Shown here piece by piece: positions 23,141-34,099 of a DNA stretch of 64,000 bases. This stretch comes from Brachionus rotundiformis (Eukaryota > Rotifera > Eurotatoria > Ploima > Brachionidae): contig JAESIW010000122.1 in assembly GCA_016802295.1 (NCBI GenBank), forward strand, positions 717,763 through 781,762, in the 5' to 3' direction. Under the pieces are notes generated by a model, which saw only the letters and a program-made list of their open reading frames with translations, was not told the origin of the DNA and made no database searches. A program made the translations under genes and the position numbers. The first letter of the stretch is position 1. Each line of letters begins with the position of its first letter.

Positions 23141-25932
23141 TGCTTTTTTGAAAAAGTCATTCGAACTTAACTAAATAAAACCAAAAATTAGATTTTTCAT
23201 TCAAGTTTTTTACAATTCAATTACATTTCTCATTTGATCTACCATTTTGGCTATTTATTGGCTTTTTTTTTAAATTCCAATTATACTAAAATTAAAGTTT
23301 TAGTTTTAAAAATATTATTTTTATGAATTTATTAGGTAAAATTAATCTCCTATTTATACTAGCAGACATGGGCGTGAAGCCTAGATTGTTTGCTTAGTCA
23401 AGATCCAAATTATGCTTCTGAGCTAATTATAATTTTAATTTTAAGGGGTGTAAACGTGTACTTTGGAAGAAGAATCGATTTTAGACAGTGTAGAATAAGC
23501 TGGAAAAAGCTCTGTAGTTTGGACCTGGAAGTTCAGGGCGTGTTTAAGATACAAAGTCTAATTCAAATTAAAAAAACATTCGAGAAAAACACGTTTTCTC
23601 AAATACTAGAAAGAATTTATAAATTGCAGACGTAGCTGGTTTTTTAACCATTTTTTATTTGGGAAACATTGCCAATTTTGGAAAAAAATTCACATTTATA
23701 ATTAAAAAATTAAAATGATTTGTGAAAATAAATTTGATGTCCTAAGCTTAAAAAAAAAGATTAAATTCAAAAGGTTGACATAATTCGTATTTCTAAAATT
23801 TGATCTTTATTTTTAACTATTTTTATAATCATTTCTATTGAATACATAAAATGGATATTATGCGCTCTGAAAGCATGATGCTTTGTGTCGGAAAAAACTT
23901 GAACAAATGTTACTTTTTATAGAAAGAATGAAGCAAATTTTAACTTGTTCCTTCAAACAAGCTGATGGTTTTGATTTATGTTGGACTTTGGTTTAATTTG
24001 AAGCTTAAGCTACAATTTTAAGATTTTCTTAAATTAATTTTTTGTGTATTTTAAAGCTCTATTGTTCAAATTGGTCCATTTGAATTTATATTGTTAAGAA
24101 CAGTTGTGCTCTGGTTCTCAAGTGTCTTTTGCTTAATTGTATTATTTAAACTGTTAAGTCATCAGTTTAAGAAATTAGAAACTTTGTATAGTTTTTTTTT
24201 CTACACAGATATTTGTTTCAAAGTTTTTTTAGTTTTAATTTTTAGTATCTTTAAGAGTTAAAATTTTTATGTTATTAACTAGTTGAGTGTTTTTGACAAT
24301 ATTCTGAGCAAAGTAAGTTAAAATAAACTAAACTTTATTGCAAAGCAAACAGTATGTAATGATAAAATTTGAGTATTCTAAACTTTGGATACAATAAAAG
24401 GTTCACACGTGACGATTAAGGCTAATCATCTTTTGTAACATTAGATTTAAATACCATCTTTTTATTCTAGGCTTATCTGATCAGAGATGAAAAACATAAT
24501 ATTATATGAGAATGGCTCATTATTTTGCTTTTTAAATTAATATAAACTTTATTACCAAGTATATAATTTTACAGCTATTCTTTAAGATTGTATGAAATAA
24601 TGGGTGTGTTTAGCATGAGACGAATACTTACCAAATTAATGTTGAATCATCATTAGACACCTTGTTAAACTTTCAAGTCACACAGTCTAAAAAATTTTAA
24701 AATTTTAATTTAAAAGCTTTTCGAAATTTCTATAAATTTATTTTATTTTCTCTCTATCTTTTAACAAAAACACTCATTTCTAATTTTTAATTTTAAAAAA
24801 CATCAAACCAGTTTTCCGATTCTAATCGGCATAAATAGAAATACAAGTTATATGATAGAATGATGTGCTTTTGAAAATTAAAGCGAATTGAGTCAATTGA
24901 AATTCTTAATTAGCAAAGCCTGATATGTTTGTTTTAATTTACCTGTACTTTTAAATAGTTTTCCATAACCAAGTCTTGAAAGCTATTGAAAAATATTTAA
25001 TTGCATATCTAATTGAAGGGTCTGTTTTATCTACAAATAGCTAGTTTAATTTGTTATTTTGAATTTAAAATATGAGCCCAAGTTTTTTCATGGAATTTAT
25101 GAAGCGTGTCAATTGTGAAAATTAAGCATATATTATATATTTTTGAAATATTGAAATAAATACAAAACTTTCAATAATAAAATCAGTCTTTTCAAATGAT
25201 ATTGATCAAATAACTTACCATGAACAAAATATAAAAAATTTGGGTTCACTGGATGAAAAAAAGATGCCTGGCACACGGCATTCAAAGCATTCAAAATTGA
25301 TTTTAACAAGGTTAATTTTTTGGAGCTTTTTTTATCTATTATTTACTCATTTGATAAATAAATAAAAAGGAAAATGTCCACCTTGCTAAAATTTTGTGTT
25401 CAAAAAAGTATTTTAACTAAATTGAAAATATAGTAAAATGCATTGTAAACATAAAATAATGACTAATTTGATAAATCTTGAAAAGCATCTATTTGATTTC
25501 AAAATAACACATAGATAAATAAATAATTAAAATAAGAAAATGGACAATTCTTTGAAATCGTAACAACAGTAAAAAAGTTAATGAAATTTAAATAAATTGA
25601 ACAGTGGTTAATTTAGGAGCTTGAAAATCAATAATTGATCAAGTTCCCATTGATCCAAGATCAAACACTTGAATTAGCTAAATTAAGAGAGTCAAATAAT
25701 TTACTATAAAGGTCTTGTACAAAAAATGACATAAAAATATTTGTTTCATTGTTATACTGGACGAAAAATCAAAACTCGTTTATTTTATTTTATTTTATTA
25801 AATGTATACAATAGTTAAAAAAGACAATCGTTTTTAAGTTAAGAGCTTCATAATAATTATATCGTGGAACCCAACTTTATAGTAAAAAAATATAAATTAT
25901 TAATAAAATAAAAGTAAGAAAAGTATATAATG
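23141..25932. other. AT-rich intergenic stretch upstream of PEPCK copy A
   Basis: About 2.8 kb with no supported gene. An 81-codon frame at 23390-23635 has no recognisable content. The sequence is mostly A/T runs; the promoter of copy A should lie in the first few hundred bases. Confidence 0.5.
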
Positions 25933-26666
25933 CCGTAATGCCTTGCCCCTTAATGCACTTTAAACCAGAATTCTTGATTTTAATGCTGCATTTAACCCAC
26001 TTTTTTTTCCAGATACGCTGCGACTAAAAATGCTGCAGTTAATGTCAAAATTTTGGTATAGATGTCGCATTAAATATGCAAAAAACATTATGTCCGAAGA
26101 ACTTTTTTTGTGTTTCAAATTTTGAAACTATTGAAAAAATAGAAAAATATATTTTTATTATTTTTTACATATTTAATGCGGCATTTATACCAGAGTTGTT
26201 TTTAAGTCACAAGTCATAAGTCAAGTCAAGTCAATGACTTAATTTTTTTTAAGTTATTTTTTTTACATTGTAAATTAAAATTATGATTTTATTTTTTTTT
26301 ATTTAAGAACAGTTCAAATTCGTTAAAAATTTTGTCTTTTATTTTATTTAATATTTATATATTTTTATTAAGCCAATGTAATGAATAAATATTTTTTAAA
26401 TATCTATATATTTTCCTATTTTAAATAAAATTGAAATTAACCCTTATGACTTGTGTGACAAAAAGATTGAAATCAAGTCACAACTTTGACTTAAAATTTA
26501 GTGACTTTGACTTAAATCTGTGACTTAAAAACAAGTCTGATTTATACCTATATTTTGACATTAACTGCAGCATTTTTAGTCGCAGCGTATCTGGAAAAAA
26601 AGTGGGTTAAATCCAGAATCCAGAATTCTGAAAATAAATGCCGCATTAGGCGGCAAGGCATTACGG
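25933..26666. mobile_element. Foldback MITE with about 130-bp terminal inverted repeats
   Basis: The left end starting CCGTAATGCCTTGCC is repeated inverted at the right end, finishing GGCATTACGG at 26666. The arms (about 25933-26065 and 26535-26666) share blocks such as CAGATACGCTGCGACTAAAA and TGCAGTTAATGTCAAAAT. Inside there is a further palindrome (GGTATAGATG...CATTTATACC) and clustered AAGTCA/TGACTT motifs, so the whole element can fold on itself. There is no transposase frame, so it is non-autonomous. The target-site duplication is not clear. Confidence 0.8.
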
Positions 26667-27479
26667 TAAAATAAAATTTTAGAAAAAATAAAAAAATTTA
26701 ATTATCATTGTGTTCATTTTTATAGAAAAAATATTAAGGCATGTATTAAATTGTTTTAATAAAAAACTATTTATAAATTTAGTAAAAAAAAATCCAAAAG
26801 TTGATTCACCAACCTTCCGCTTTGAAGCTGGTTCAATAAGATGATTTTTGTTTGTTAATTCATAGGGTAAATTTCTAACTTCATTTGTTTTTAGTTGCTC
26901 TGCTAAAATTGGTGGACTTTGAGATGAGAAAACCTTGAATGAAAAAAGTCCTAGTCTTAGAAAAATTCTCTGATAAAAAATCAAAACTCGTTGGTCATGC
27001 TAAAAGATATGTACTAAAAAATATGAGAATTGATGATGCTTCATATTTTTTTATAAAAAAATATTAATAAAAAAGACATGACAACAGTCCTACTCATACA
27101 GCTAAAAATAAAGTGTCGCGTCTTGATATCACTTGAATGAAGCGCTAATTATTCGCTTTGAGATATTTTTCATAGAATCAGACTTTTTATTCATTTCCAA
27201 ATTTGAATATTGAAATGAAAGAATATAAAAATTTTGTTGATAATGTAATAAAAATTAGTGAGCAAGAAAACGAATTATTAGATAATTTGAAGCAATCTTT
27301 GATTAGCAAAAAAATTAATTAAGATTATTTTAACAATCATTAACTATCGTTAAAACTTTTTTTAATTTTTAATACCAATTATTAATACCATTTTTTATTA
27401 GAAAATAAAAACTGATTATTTACGAGATGTGAAAAAAATTGTAGAGTTTATCAATATTTTCAAATCTGGCATTTTTGAA

Positions 27480-28290
27480 CAAAACTTATCAGGCATTATC
27501 AGGTACCGACAAATGTCAGCATGGATTCGGTCCAAAGATAGGATGTGTCACGAACCTCTTTGAAACATTTGACATGATCAAAAGCGAGTAAGCAAAAGGT
27601 AACAGTGTTGATGAAATACTGTTAAACATTTGATCGGATTGATCAGAGCTATTGAGTTGAGCTTCACAAGGATCCTTACTTGGACCCCTTCTATTTGTTC
27701 TGTTTATAAATAACCTGTCTGACTGCGTTTCAAATAGAATTAAATTGAATGCAGATGACTGAAAAATATCATAAGTCTATGAAAGAGCGATGTTACAGAA
27801 AGATCTTGATTCAGCGTGTCAATTGATAGTGTGGCGTAAGGGACTGTGTGCTGATAAGTGTAAAGTGATAAAACTTGGGTAGACTAAACTCAAGGAATAA
27901 ATATAAGGCAAGATAACCCTAATGTCATGCTAAAGCGAACGTTCACAAGTAGAGAAGAAAGTTTGTGGGTAACATTGTATACATCCATGGTGTACCTTAC
28001 CTAGACTTACGCAGTAAAGGTTTGGAATACAAGAATTTTACAAGGCTTGGTGAAAGAAGAGTGAGAGAAGTCTTGAGAGAAATGTACAAATTGGTCAATG
28101 GATTAGAAAAAGTGGACCTGGTCAGAGACTTGGTGAAAAGATCAGAAAAAAAGGGTTCTAAACCAACTGCTTGTTTCAAACAGTCTTTAGACAAATTCAA
28201 CGAAATCGACTGCTACAGCTTCACACGGCCAAATGGCGGTGATGGGCTCGAACACTCTTAATGTTTAAACGCAGCAAGAACTACAACTAC
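27480..28290 (+). mobile_element. Decayed LINE reverse transcriptase and C-terminal region
   Basis: The frame near 27515 reads QHGFGPKIGCVTNLFE, and the frame near 27665 reads SQGSLLGPLLFVLFINNLSD, both conserved reverse transcriptase blocks. A stop-interrupted ADD-like catalytic region follows (LNADD). The open segment 27965-28261 contains RRVREVLREMYKLVNGLEKV, the typical post-RT tail. Several stops and frame changes show that the copy is inactive. It lies between the MITE and PEPCK copy B. Confidence 0.85.
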
Positions 28291-28565
28291 TTCTAATTAG
28301 TTTGTTAGCTTATACAATTTTCAATTTTTCTTGAATAATTAAAAATATAATTCTAAACCATTTTATTTTTAGCATTTATAAGTTTAGAAAATTTTTTAAT
28401 TGAGTATGATCTATTCTTAGACTTTAAATTCAAAAATTTACTATAAAATTAAAATCTATTAATATAACTTTTTTTTGAATTATAAAATTTTATTTTTGAT
28501 TATATTTTTATAAAGCTTGACTACTTTTTGCTTTCAAATATTTTTAGTAAACATGTTTTATTTAG

Positions 28566-28766
28566 ATGATGGAGTCTGGATCCAAACAAGAAACCGAAAA
28601 AGCAAAAATTGAAATTAGCCAAGATCTTGCGGTTCCTCAGCACAAAGAAGTAGCCATCAATGCTCATAAAGAAGTGGTCGTTCCTCAAAAAAAAGAGATA
28701 GCAGTTCCTCCCAGTAAACAATTAGGAATCCCTCAACATTATGATGTACCAAGAGAGCGATTCTGA
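28566..28766 (+). CDS. Small hypothetical protein, 66 aa, Val-Pro repeat
   Basis: The ATG at 28566 directly follows an acceptor-like ttttatttag, so it probably begins an exon. The product is hydrophilic with an imprecise repeat of about 10 residues (AVPQHKEVAI, VVPQKKEIAV, GIPQHYDVP). It has no signal peptide or membrane segment. The codon content is less AT-biased than the flanks, which supports a real gene. No family is recognised. Confidence 0.45.
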   Translation: MMESGSKQETEKAKIEISQDLAVPQHKEVAINAHKEVVVPQKKEIAVPPSKQLGIPQHYDVPRERF

Positions 28767-29165
28767 GACGCATTTGAAAATTTATTAATTCTAATTTATA
28801 TTTTTTATTTTAAATTACTAAATAAAACTACTTATTATAATTTTTAAATTTATACGAGCTCCAAGGAGTTGGAGCCCTAGAGGTAATAATTTCTTATAGA
28901 TGATTATAATAAATGTGAAATATAAAGAAACACACCTTTTTACACGTAGAGGCAAATAACGTTGATCATGTCTTTAGTATGTGAAAAAAAGGCTTGTCGA
29001 ATAAAGAAAGATATATTGTTATTTCTACTTATAATTTATTAAAGCTCAATGTTCAATTTGTAAGCATGAATCGGCAAAAATTAAGAATAAAACCAAAATA
29101 ATAGATTGTAAATTTACTTATAATTTATTTATAATTTTATAAAATTAAAAACATATAATTCTGTA

Positions 29166-31151
29166 ATGGCTACAATATCAAGTGACCATCAGCATAGACA
29201 TTATGAGAACATTTCAGATGAACATGTTCTAGATGATGACAAACTACTTAAGTTGAGAAATGCTACTTTTCATTGCAATTTGACCAAATTGCCCAAAAGT
29301 ATCCAAGAGTATATTGAAGAAAAAGCCAAAATATGTCAACCAGATGCTATCCATATTTGTGACGGCTCAATTGAAGAATACAAGGCTTTTTTGAAAGTAT
29401 TGCAAGAAAAAGGAGTTATCCAAAAATTGGAAAAAATGAACAATTGTTGGCTAGCTTTGACTGATCCAAAAGATGTTGCTAGGGTTGAATCGAGAACCTT
29501 TATTTGCACTAAAAATATGCTTGATACGATTCCACAACCAAAGCATGGATTCAAAGAAATCGATCCTGCTTTGAATTTAAGAAATTTAAAATGTACTGCT
29601 TTGGGCAACTGGATGTCGCCTGAAGATCTTGACTATGAATTGAGTCGAAGGCTTCCTGGATGCATGAAAGGCAGAACCATGTATGTTGTTCCATACAGCA
29701 TGGGTCCTGTTGGTGGTCCGATCTCAAAAATAGGAGTTGAATTGACTGATTCATTGTATGTTGTTTGTAATATGAGAATCATGACTCGAATGGGCATTGA
29801 TGTTTTCGAAAAAATTGGCCATCATGGAAACTTTGTCAAATGTTTGCATACTGTTGGAGTTCCATTGCCAACTCAAAGAGAAATTGTAAACAACTGGCCT
29901 TGTAATCCGGAAATGACAATGATTGCTCACTTGCCAGAAAAAAATGAAGTTATATCGTTTGGTAGTGGTTATGGTGGCAACAGTTTGTTGGGAAAGAAAT
30001 GTTTTGCTCTTCGTTTAGGCTCCATAATTGCCAAACGTGAAGGATGGTTGGCTGAGCATATGTTAATTTTGGGTATCACAAATCCACAAGGTGTAAAAAA
30101 ATATATCGCTGCCGCTTTTCCATCTCAATGTGGCAAGACTAACTTGGCAATGTTGACGCCAACTGTTCCTGGGTGGAAAATTGAATGTGTTGGAGATGAC
30201 ATTGCTTGGATGAAATTTAATGAAAAAGGAGAACTAAGAGCCATAAATCCCGAAAATGGATTCTTTGGTGTTTGTCCTGGAACATCAGAACATACGAATC
30301 CGATTGCTTTAAAAGTGATTCAGTATAATACCATTTTTACCAATGTTGCACACACAGCTGATGGTAAAGTTTATTGGGAAGGATTGGACGATAATATGGT
30401 TTCACATGGTGAGCATTTGATATCTTGGAAAGGAAAAGACTGGACCAAAGATTCAAAGGAGCCAGCAGCTCATCCAAATTCGAGATTTACTTCTCCAGCT
30501 GAACAGTGTCCAATTATTGATCCAAATTGGGAAAGTCCTGAAGGTGTTCCAATATCAGCAATAATGTTCGGTGGAAGACGACCAAACGGAGTTCCTTTGA
30601 TCTATGAAGCATTCGATTGGGAACATGGTGTATTTATTGGTGCATCGATAAGATCTGAAGCAACTGCTGCAGCTGAACACAAAGGAAAAGTAATCATGCA
30701 TGATCCATTTGCAATGAGACCATTCTTTGGATACAATTTTGGCGATTATTGCAAGCATTGGTTAAGCTTGAATAAATCCGGCCGAAAAATGCCAAAAATA
30801 TTCCATGTCAACTGGTTCAGAAAATCAAATAATGGCCAAGGAAGCTTTTTGTGGCCTGGTTTTGGCGAAAACATCCGAGTACTCGAATGGATATTTAAGA
30901 GGACAGATGGTGATAATTCCATTGCTAAAAAGACCCCAATCGGTATTCTACCAACCCTCAATAGTTTAGATTTGAAAGGCTTAGAAGTTACAAATGAAGA
31001 TATGAAAGAGGTACTGAGTCTTGATAAAACTTTCTTACTTGAAGAAGTACAGGAAATCCGTAATTACTTTGATGAATATGTGGGCGAATCAACTCCTTTA
31101 GAAATTAACCAGCAAATTGATCTGTATAAACAGCGAATTCTACAACATTAG
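29166..31151 (+). CDS. Phosphoenolpyruvate carboxykinase (GTP), copy B
   Basis: Single-exon 661-aa enzyme with all the motifs of copy A: FPSQCGKTN P-loop with the reactive cysteine, GDDIAW, GFFGVCPGTS, GGRRPNGVPL and FLWPGFGENI. It catalyses the same GTP-dependent conversion of oxaloacetate to phosphoenolpyruvate. Compared with copy A the first 60 and last 60 residues diverge, while the centre is almost unchanged even at many silent positions. That points to recent gene conversion or recent duplication. The different N-termini could mean different regulation or location, but no clear mitochondrial presequence is visible in either. Confidence 0.97.
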   Translation: MATISSDHQHRHYENISDEHVLDDDKLLKLRNATFHCNLTKLPKSIQEYIEEKAKICQPDAIHICDGSIEEYKAFLKVLQEKGVIQKLEKMNNCWLALTDPKDVARVESRTFICTKNMLDTIPQPKHGFKEIDPALNLRNLKCTALGNWMSPEDLDYELSRRLPGCMKGRTMYVVPYSMGPVGGPISKIGVELTDSLYVVCNMRIMTRMGIDVFEKIGHHGNFVKCLHTVGVPLPTQREIVNNWPCNPEMTMIAHLPEKNEVISFGSGYGGNSLLGKKCFALRLGSIIAKREGWLAEHMLILGITNPQGVKKYIAAAFPSQCGKTNLAMLTPTVPGWKIECVGDDIAWMKFNEKGELRAINPENGFFGVCPGTSEHTNPIALKVIQYNTIFTNVAHTADGKVYWEGLDDNMVSHGEHLISWKGKDWTKDSKEPAAHPNSRFTSPAEQCPIIDPNWESPEGVPISAIMFGGRRPNGVPLIYEAFDWEHGVFIGASIRSEATAAAEHKGKVIMHDPFAMRPFFGYNFGDYCKHWLSLNKSGRKMPKIFHVNWFRKSNNGQGSFLWPGFGENIRVLEWIFKRTDGDNSIAKKTPIGILPTLNSLDLKGLEVTNEDMKEVLSLDKTFLLEEVQEIRNYFDEYVGESTPLEINQQIDLYKQRILQH

Positions 31152-31670
31152 ATTTAGAAGTTAAAAATCTTTTTTATTTTTCATTTCTTATATTTTTATA
31201 ATTTTTTAGTTCAATTTTTTTTAGAATTTAATTCATTAGTTAAATAAATAATCAGACTCTCTTACTTTGAAAAAAAATTAAATGAAAAGTATTTTATTTG
31301 ATTTAGCGAAAATAAGTTAAATTAAAATCTTTTATTTTTGAATAAAATATACAAAAAATCAACTTTTTGTAAAAACGAATTAATCAACACTAATTTAAGT
31401 AATTAAAGGAAATAAAGAGAAACCGTTGATGCTTCAAATACTAGCAAATTAAATATATTGTGAAACATACACATACAGGCTACAATATTTTTGGACAAAA
31501 CTAACATACAAAATTCTATTAAATTAAAATATTGGTAATGTATTAATGGAATTTACCAAATTTGACTGAATTCTGTTATTCTGTGTTACTGTGCTCTTTA
31601 ATGTTATCTTAAAATAAAAATGAATAGATTACAGAACCAATTAAAAAATATTGTATAATAATCTATTGTA
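31152..31670. other. Intergenic, 3' of PEPCK copy B
   Basis: AT-rich. A piece near 31270-31335 is a diverged extra copy of the right end of the 367-bp repeat (shared AATGAAAAGTATTTTATT). Nothing else is recognised. Confidence 0.5.
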
Positions 31671-32037
31671 AATCTATTTAATGATTTGTATAAGTTTCCT
31701 TAAACAAATTAGCAACAAAAAATCGAATAACGGTTAACAGTTATTTTAACGGTTATTTATTAATTAACTTTAGGATAGAGAGTAATTCTAACCATATGTA
31801 TGAATATAAGTATGAGAAGAAAAAAGATCCCCTTATACTGAACTTAAATTCAATTGAATTGAAAGTCGTTAAGTCGATATTGATTAACAAATATTGCACC
31901 GCTCAACTTCATTTATAATAATTTGGTATCATTTTCAATCAATTTAAAAAATATAATGAAAAAATAAAATTAAATGAAAAGTATTTTATTAGATTTATTG
32001 ATAATAGATTAAATTAAAATCTATAATTTATAATTAA
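31671..32037. repeat. 367-bp near-identical noncoding repeat, copy 2
   Basis: Same orientation as 19123-19489, differing at two positions that I can see. It lies immediately 3' of the second membrane-protein gene, so it travels with that gene family. Confidence 0.85.
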
Positions 32038-32090
32038 AATAATCAACAAAAAAATTATTTGTAGAAATTAATTAATTAATCATTCAATAT

Positions 32091-32501
32091 TCACTTAAAA
32101 TAACGTATGTTATAATCGGCAATACAACGCAGCAAAGATTTGTAAAAGGGCAAAAATAAATGAGGTGTTAAAACAGCTACAAATGGGCCTAAAAAACAAT
32201 TAAAAAAAAATGTAGTTTTTCCATCAAAAATAAAGCTTTGAATTATTGCAATGACAAATCCAATGGCACTCAACCATACTGAATTCAGACAATAATTCGA
32301 AATACAAAAATTGCTAATGAGTAATGAGCAAGCTATAGTGGTCAATAAAAGGTTCTTGAAAACTTTTGGAAAATCCTTGGCTTCATCTACTATTTTAGAA
32401 ATCAATGACTGAATTAGTAGCCCGATACTGACTAGAAGCAATGTCAACGTCTCAATTAATAATGCAATTGAGTTGGATATTCTCGCTTTAATTGGTTCCA
32501 T
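32091..32501 (-). CDS. Small multi-pass membrane protein, copy 2
   Basis: A 136-aa frame from the ATG at 32501. It is closely related to the gene at 19534: shared LLISNFCISNYC, FDGKTTFFFNCFLGPF and a C-terminus ending in YNIRYF. Hydropathy suggests an N-terminal hydrophobic helix and three further membrane segments. The equivalent of copy 1's first exon lies near 32755-32800 and keeps its GT donor but has lost its ATG, while this copy has gained an ATG at the start of exon 2. Function unknown. Confidence 0.6.
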   Translation of the reverse strand: MEPIKARISNSIALLIETLTLLLVSIGLLIQSLISKIVDEAKDFPKVFKNLLLTTIACSLLISNFCISNYCLNSVWLSAIGFVIAIIQSFIFDGKTTFFFNCFLGPFVAVLTPHLFLPFYKSLLRCIADYNIRYFK

Positions 32502-33244
32502 AACTTAAATTAAAAATTCAATAATCTCGTCAATTCAAGCCATTTTTAAATTTGTAAATTTGGATAAAAAAGATCTGTATTTTTAACAAAAATTAAAGTT
32601 TCCTAATATTATAATAGAATGGTTGTATTTGAATTAAATAAAGTTAACTTATTTTTTTATTTTATTTTTGTAAAAATAATAAAAATTTTGAATTTCTAGG
32701 AATTATTTTACTTTAAAGTCTTGATTTATTGACTAAAAAATTAAAAAATATACCTGTTTGCGTTTGTTGATTTCTTGTAGATTCACAGCTAATTTTTTTT
32801 TCAAAATAACAAAAAATTTTCACTAGAATAGCATTTTAAAACTTATTATTAGAAACTGCATGTTAATCCTTGAAAAAAATGAAGCTTTTTTCATAGAGAC
32901 TAGAAAATATTTTCACCAAAAAAATTCTATGTCTCTGAACTAAATTATTCTCTTTTTTTTCTCATAAAGTTAATAGAAATCCAAATTAATTAATTAATTT
33001 TATTTATTTTTTTTAAAGTTGAGTTTATATATTTAATTAAATTCTGAATATTTGATTAGCTTCATTATTAAAAAGTGTTGTTTCCATTTCGATTATTATT
33101 AGATTAGCTTTGAATCATCTCAATAAGAGCATTAGCTTTCAGATTTTGTATTAGCTTTAACTTTTCTAGTTAGTGAGTTAATCAAAATTAAATATCTAAA
33201 ATAGAACATTTAAAAATATAAAGATGAATTAAATATTTTTTCTT
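32502..33244. other. Intergenic stretch
   Basis: AT-rich. It includes the decayed first exon of the membrane-protein copy (about 32755-32800) and the 3' flank of the SET-domain gene. No gene is supported. Confidence 0.45.
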
Positions 33245-34099
33245 TTATTTGCATAAATTTATAATTGTTTCCCTTAATGATCCTGTTAATTCACCCTGAC
33301 AAATCATCGAATTCTCATAAACTACCTTTGCCCAATATTTTAAACTATCTAAACTTGCATTGGTTTTAAACAAAAAATAAAATATATCATAAGCTATTCT
33401 TTGGACAGAATACGCATCATATTCGATCTCTTCTTCTTTAAGCAATTTGAGCATAAGCTTTTTCTTAGATATAAACATATCCGGGTCACGTAGACCCATT
33501 CTTGGCCTGATATTTTGAAGTTCCTTTAGCAGTCTTCTTCTCTCATCACTTTTTTCTGTATCATTGCTGTCTTCATTAAGACATAATTCACAATTACAAT
33601 CAAAATCAAAAGACTTTTTGAGAATTCGTTTTCTATTCACAGAATCCTGGAAAACGTCAATATAAGATGTGGCTATTTCTTCACCAGAGTTAATATTCTT
33701 TAAAGCGAAAACTTTCTGAACACCTTCAGACTCAACCCAATGATGAGTGGCGTTCGGTTTACATGAGTGGTTCATTCGAGCCATTAAATAAAATATGCCA
33801 CAAAATTCAGCCTTTTTGCCAAGCATGTAACCATTGGTCTTGAAAATGCCAACTAATGACTTAGGTGATTCATTATCATGAAGTTCTAATATCTTTAATT
33901 TGTCTTGCTCATTAAGTTTTGAAACCTCTCGCTCAATATAAATCTTCAATTGAAGTTTAGGCACATTTTGTTTGAGCTTTATCAAAGGCTTTTCATCTAA
34001 AATTAGCTGACCTCTTTCAATATTTCTAGTTGCAAACAAACCTAAACCATTTTTAGCTGGCTTTATTTCAAACAAGAAGCTTTTTTCAGAGTCATCCAT
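33245..34099 (-). CDS. SET-domain protein (SMYD-like, without MYND)
   Basis: Single-exon 284-aa protein. The first true ATG is at 34099; the open frame upstream has none. The split SET fold begins with GLGLFATRNIERGQLIL (18-34). It carries the cofactor-binding NHSC (110-113), the catalytic-region GEEIATSYID (139-148) and a cysteine-rich post-SET stretch FDFDCNCELC (164-173). This is the SMYD/SET5-type arrangement of lysine methyltransferases. The zinc-finger MYND insert expected between the SET halves is missing. The C-terminal 110 residues are helical. The substrate cannot be deduced. Confidence 0.8.
   Translation of the reverse strand: MDDSEKSFLFEIKPAKNGLGLFATRNIERGQLILDEKPLIKLKQNVPKLQLKIYIEREVSKLNEQDKLKILELHDNESPKSLVGIFKTNGYMLGKKAEFCGIFYLMARMNHSCKPNATHHWVESEGVQKVFALKNINSGEEIATSYIDVFQDSVNRKRILKKSFDFDCNCELCLNEDSNDTEKSDERRRLLKELQNIRPRMGLRDPDMFISKKKLMLKLLKEEEIEYDAYSVQRIAYDIFYFLFKTNASLDSLKYWAKVVYENSMICQGELTGSLRETIINLCK

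Noticed and set aside
23390..23635. 81-codon plus-strand frame between PEPCK copy A and the MITE
   Set aside because: No family similarity or splice context.
26679..26984. 101-codon minus-strand frame beside the MITE
   Set aside because: Mostly AT-driven Phe/Ile/Lys content; no recognisable domain.
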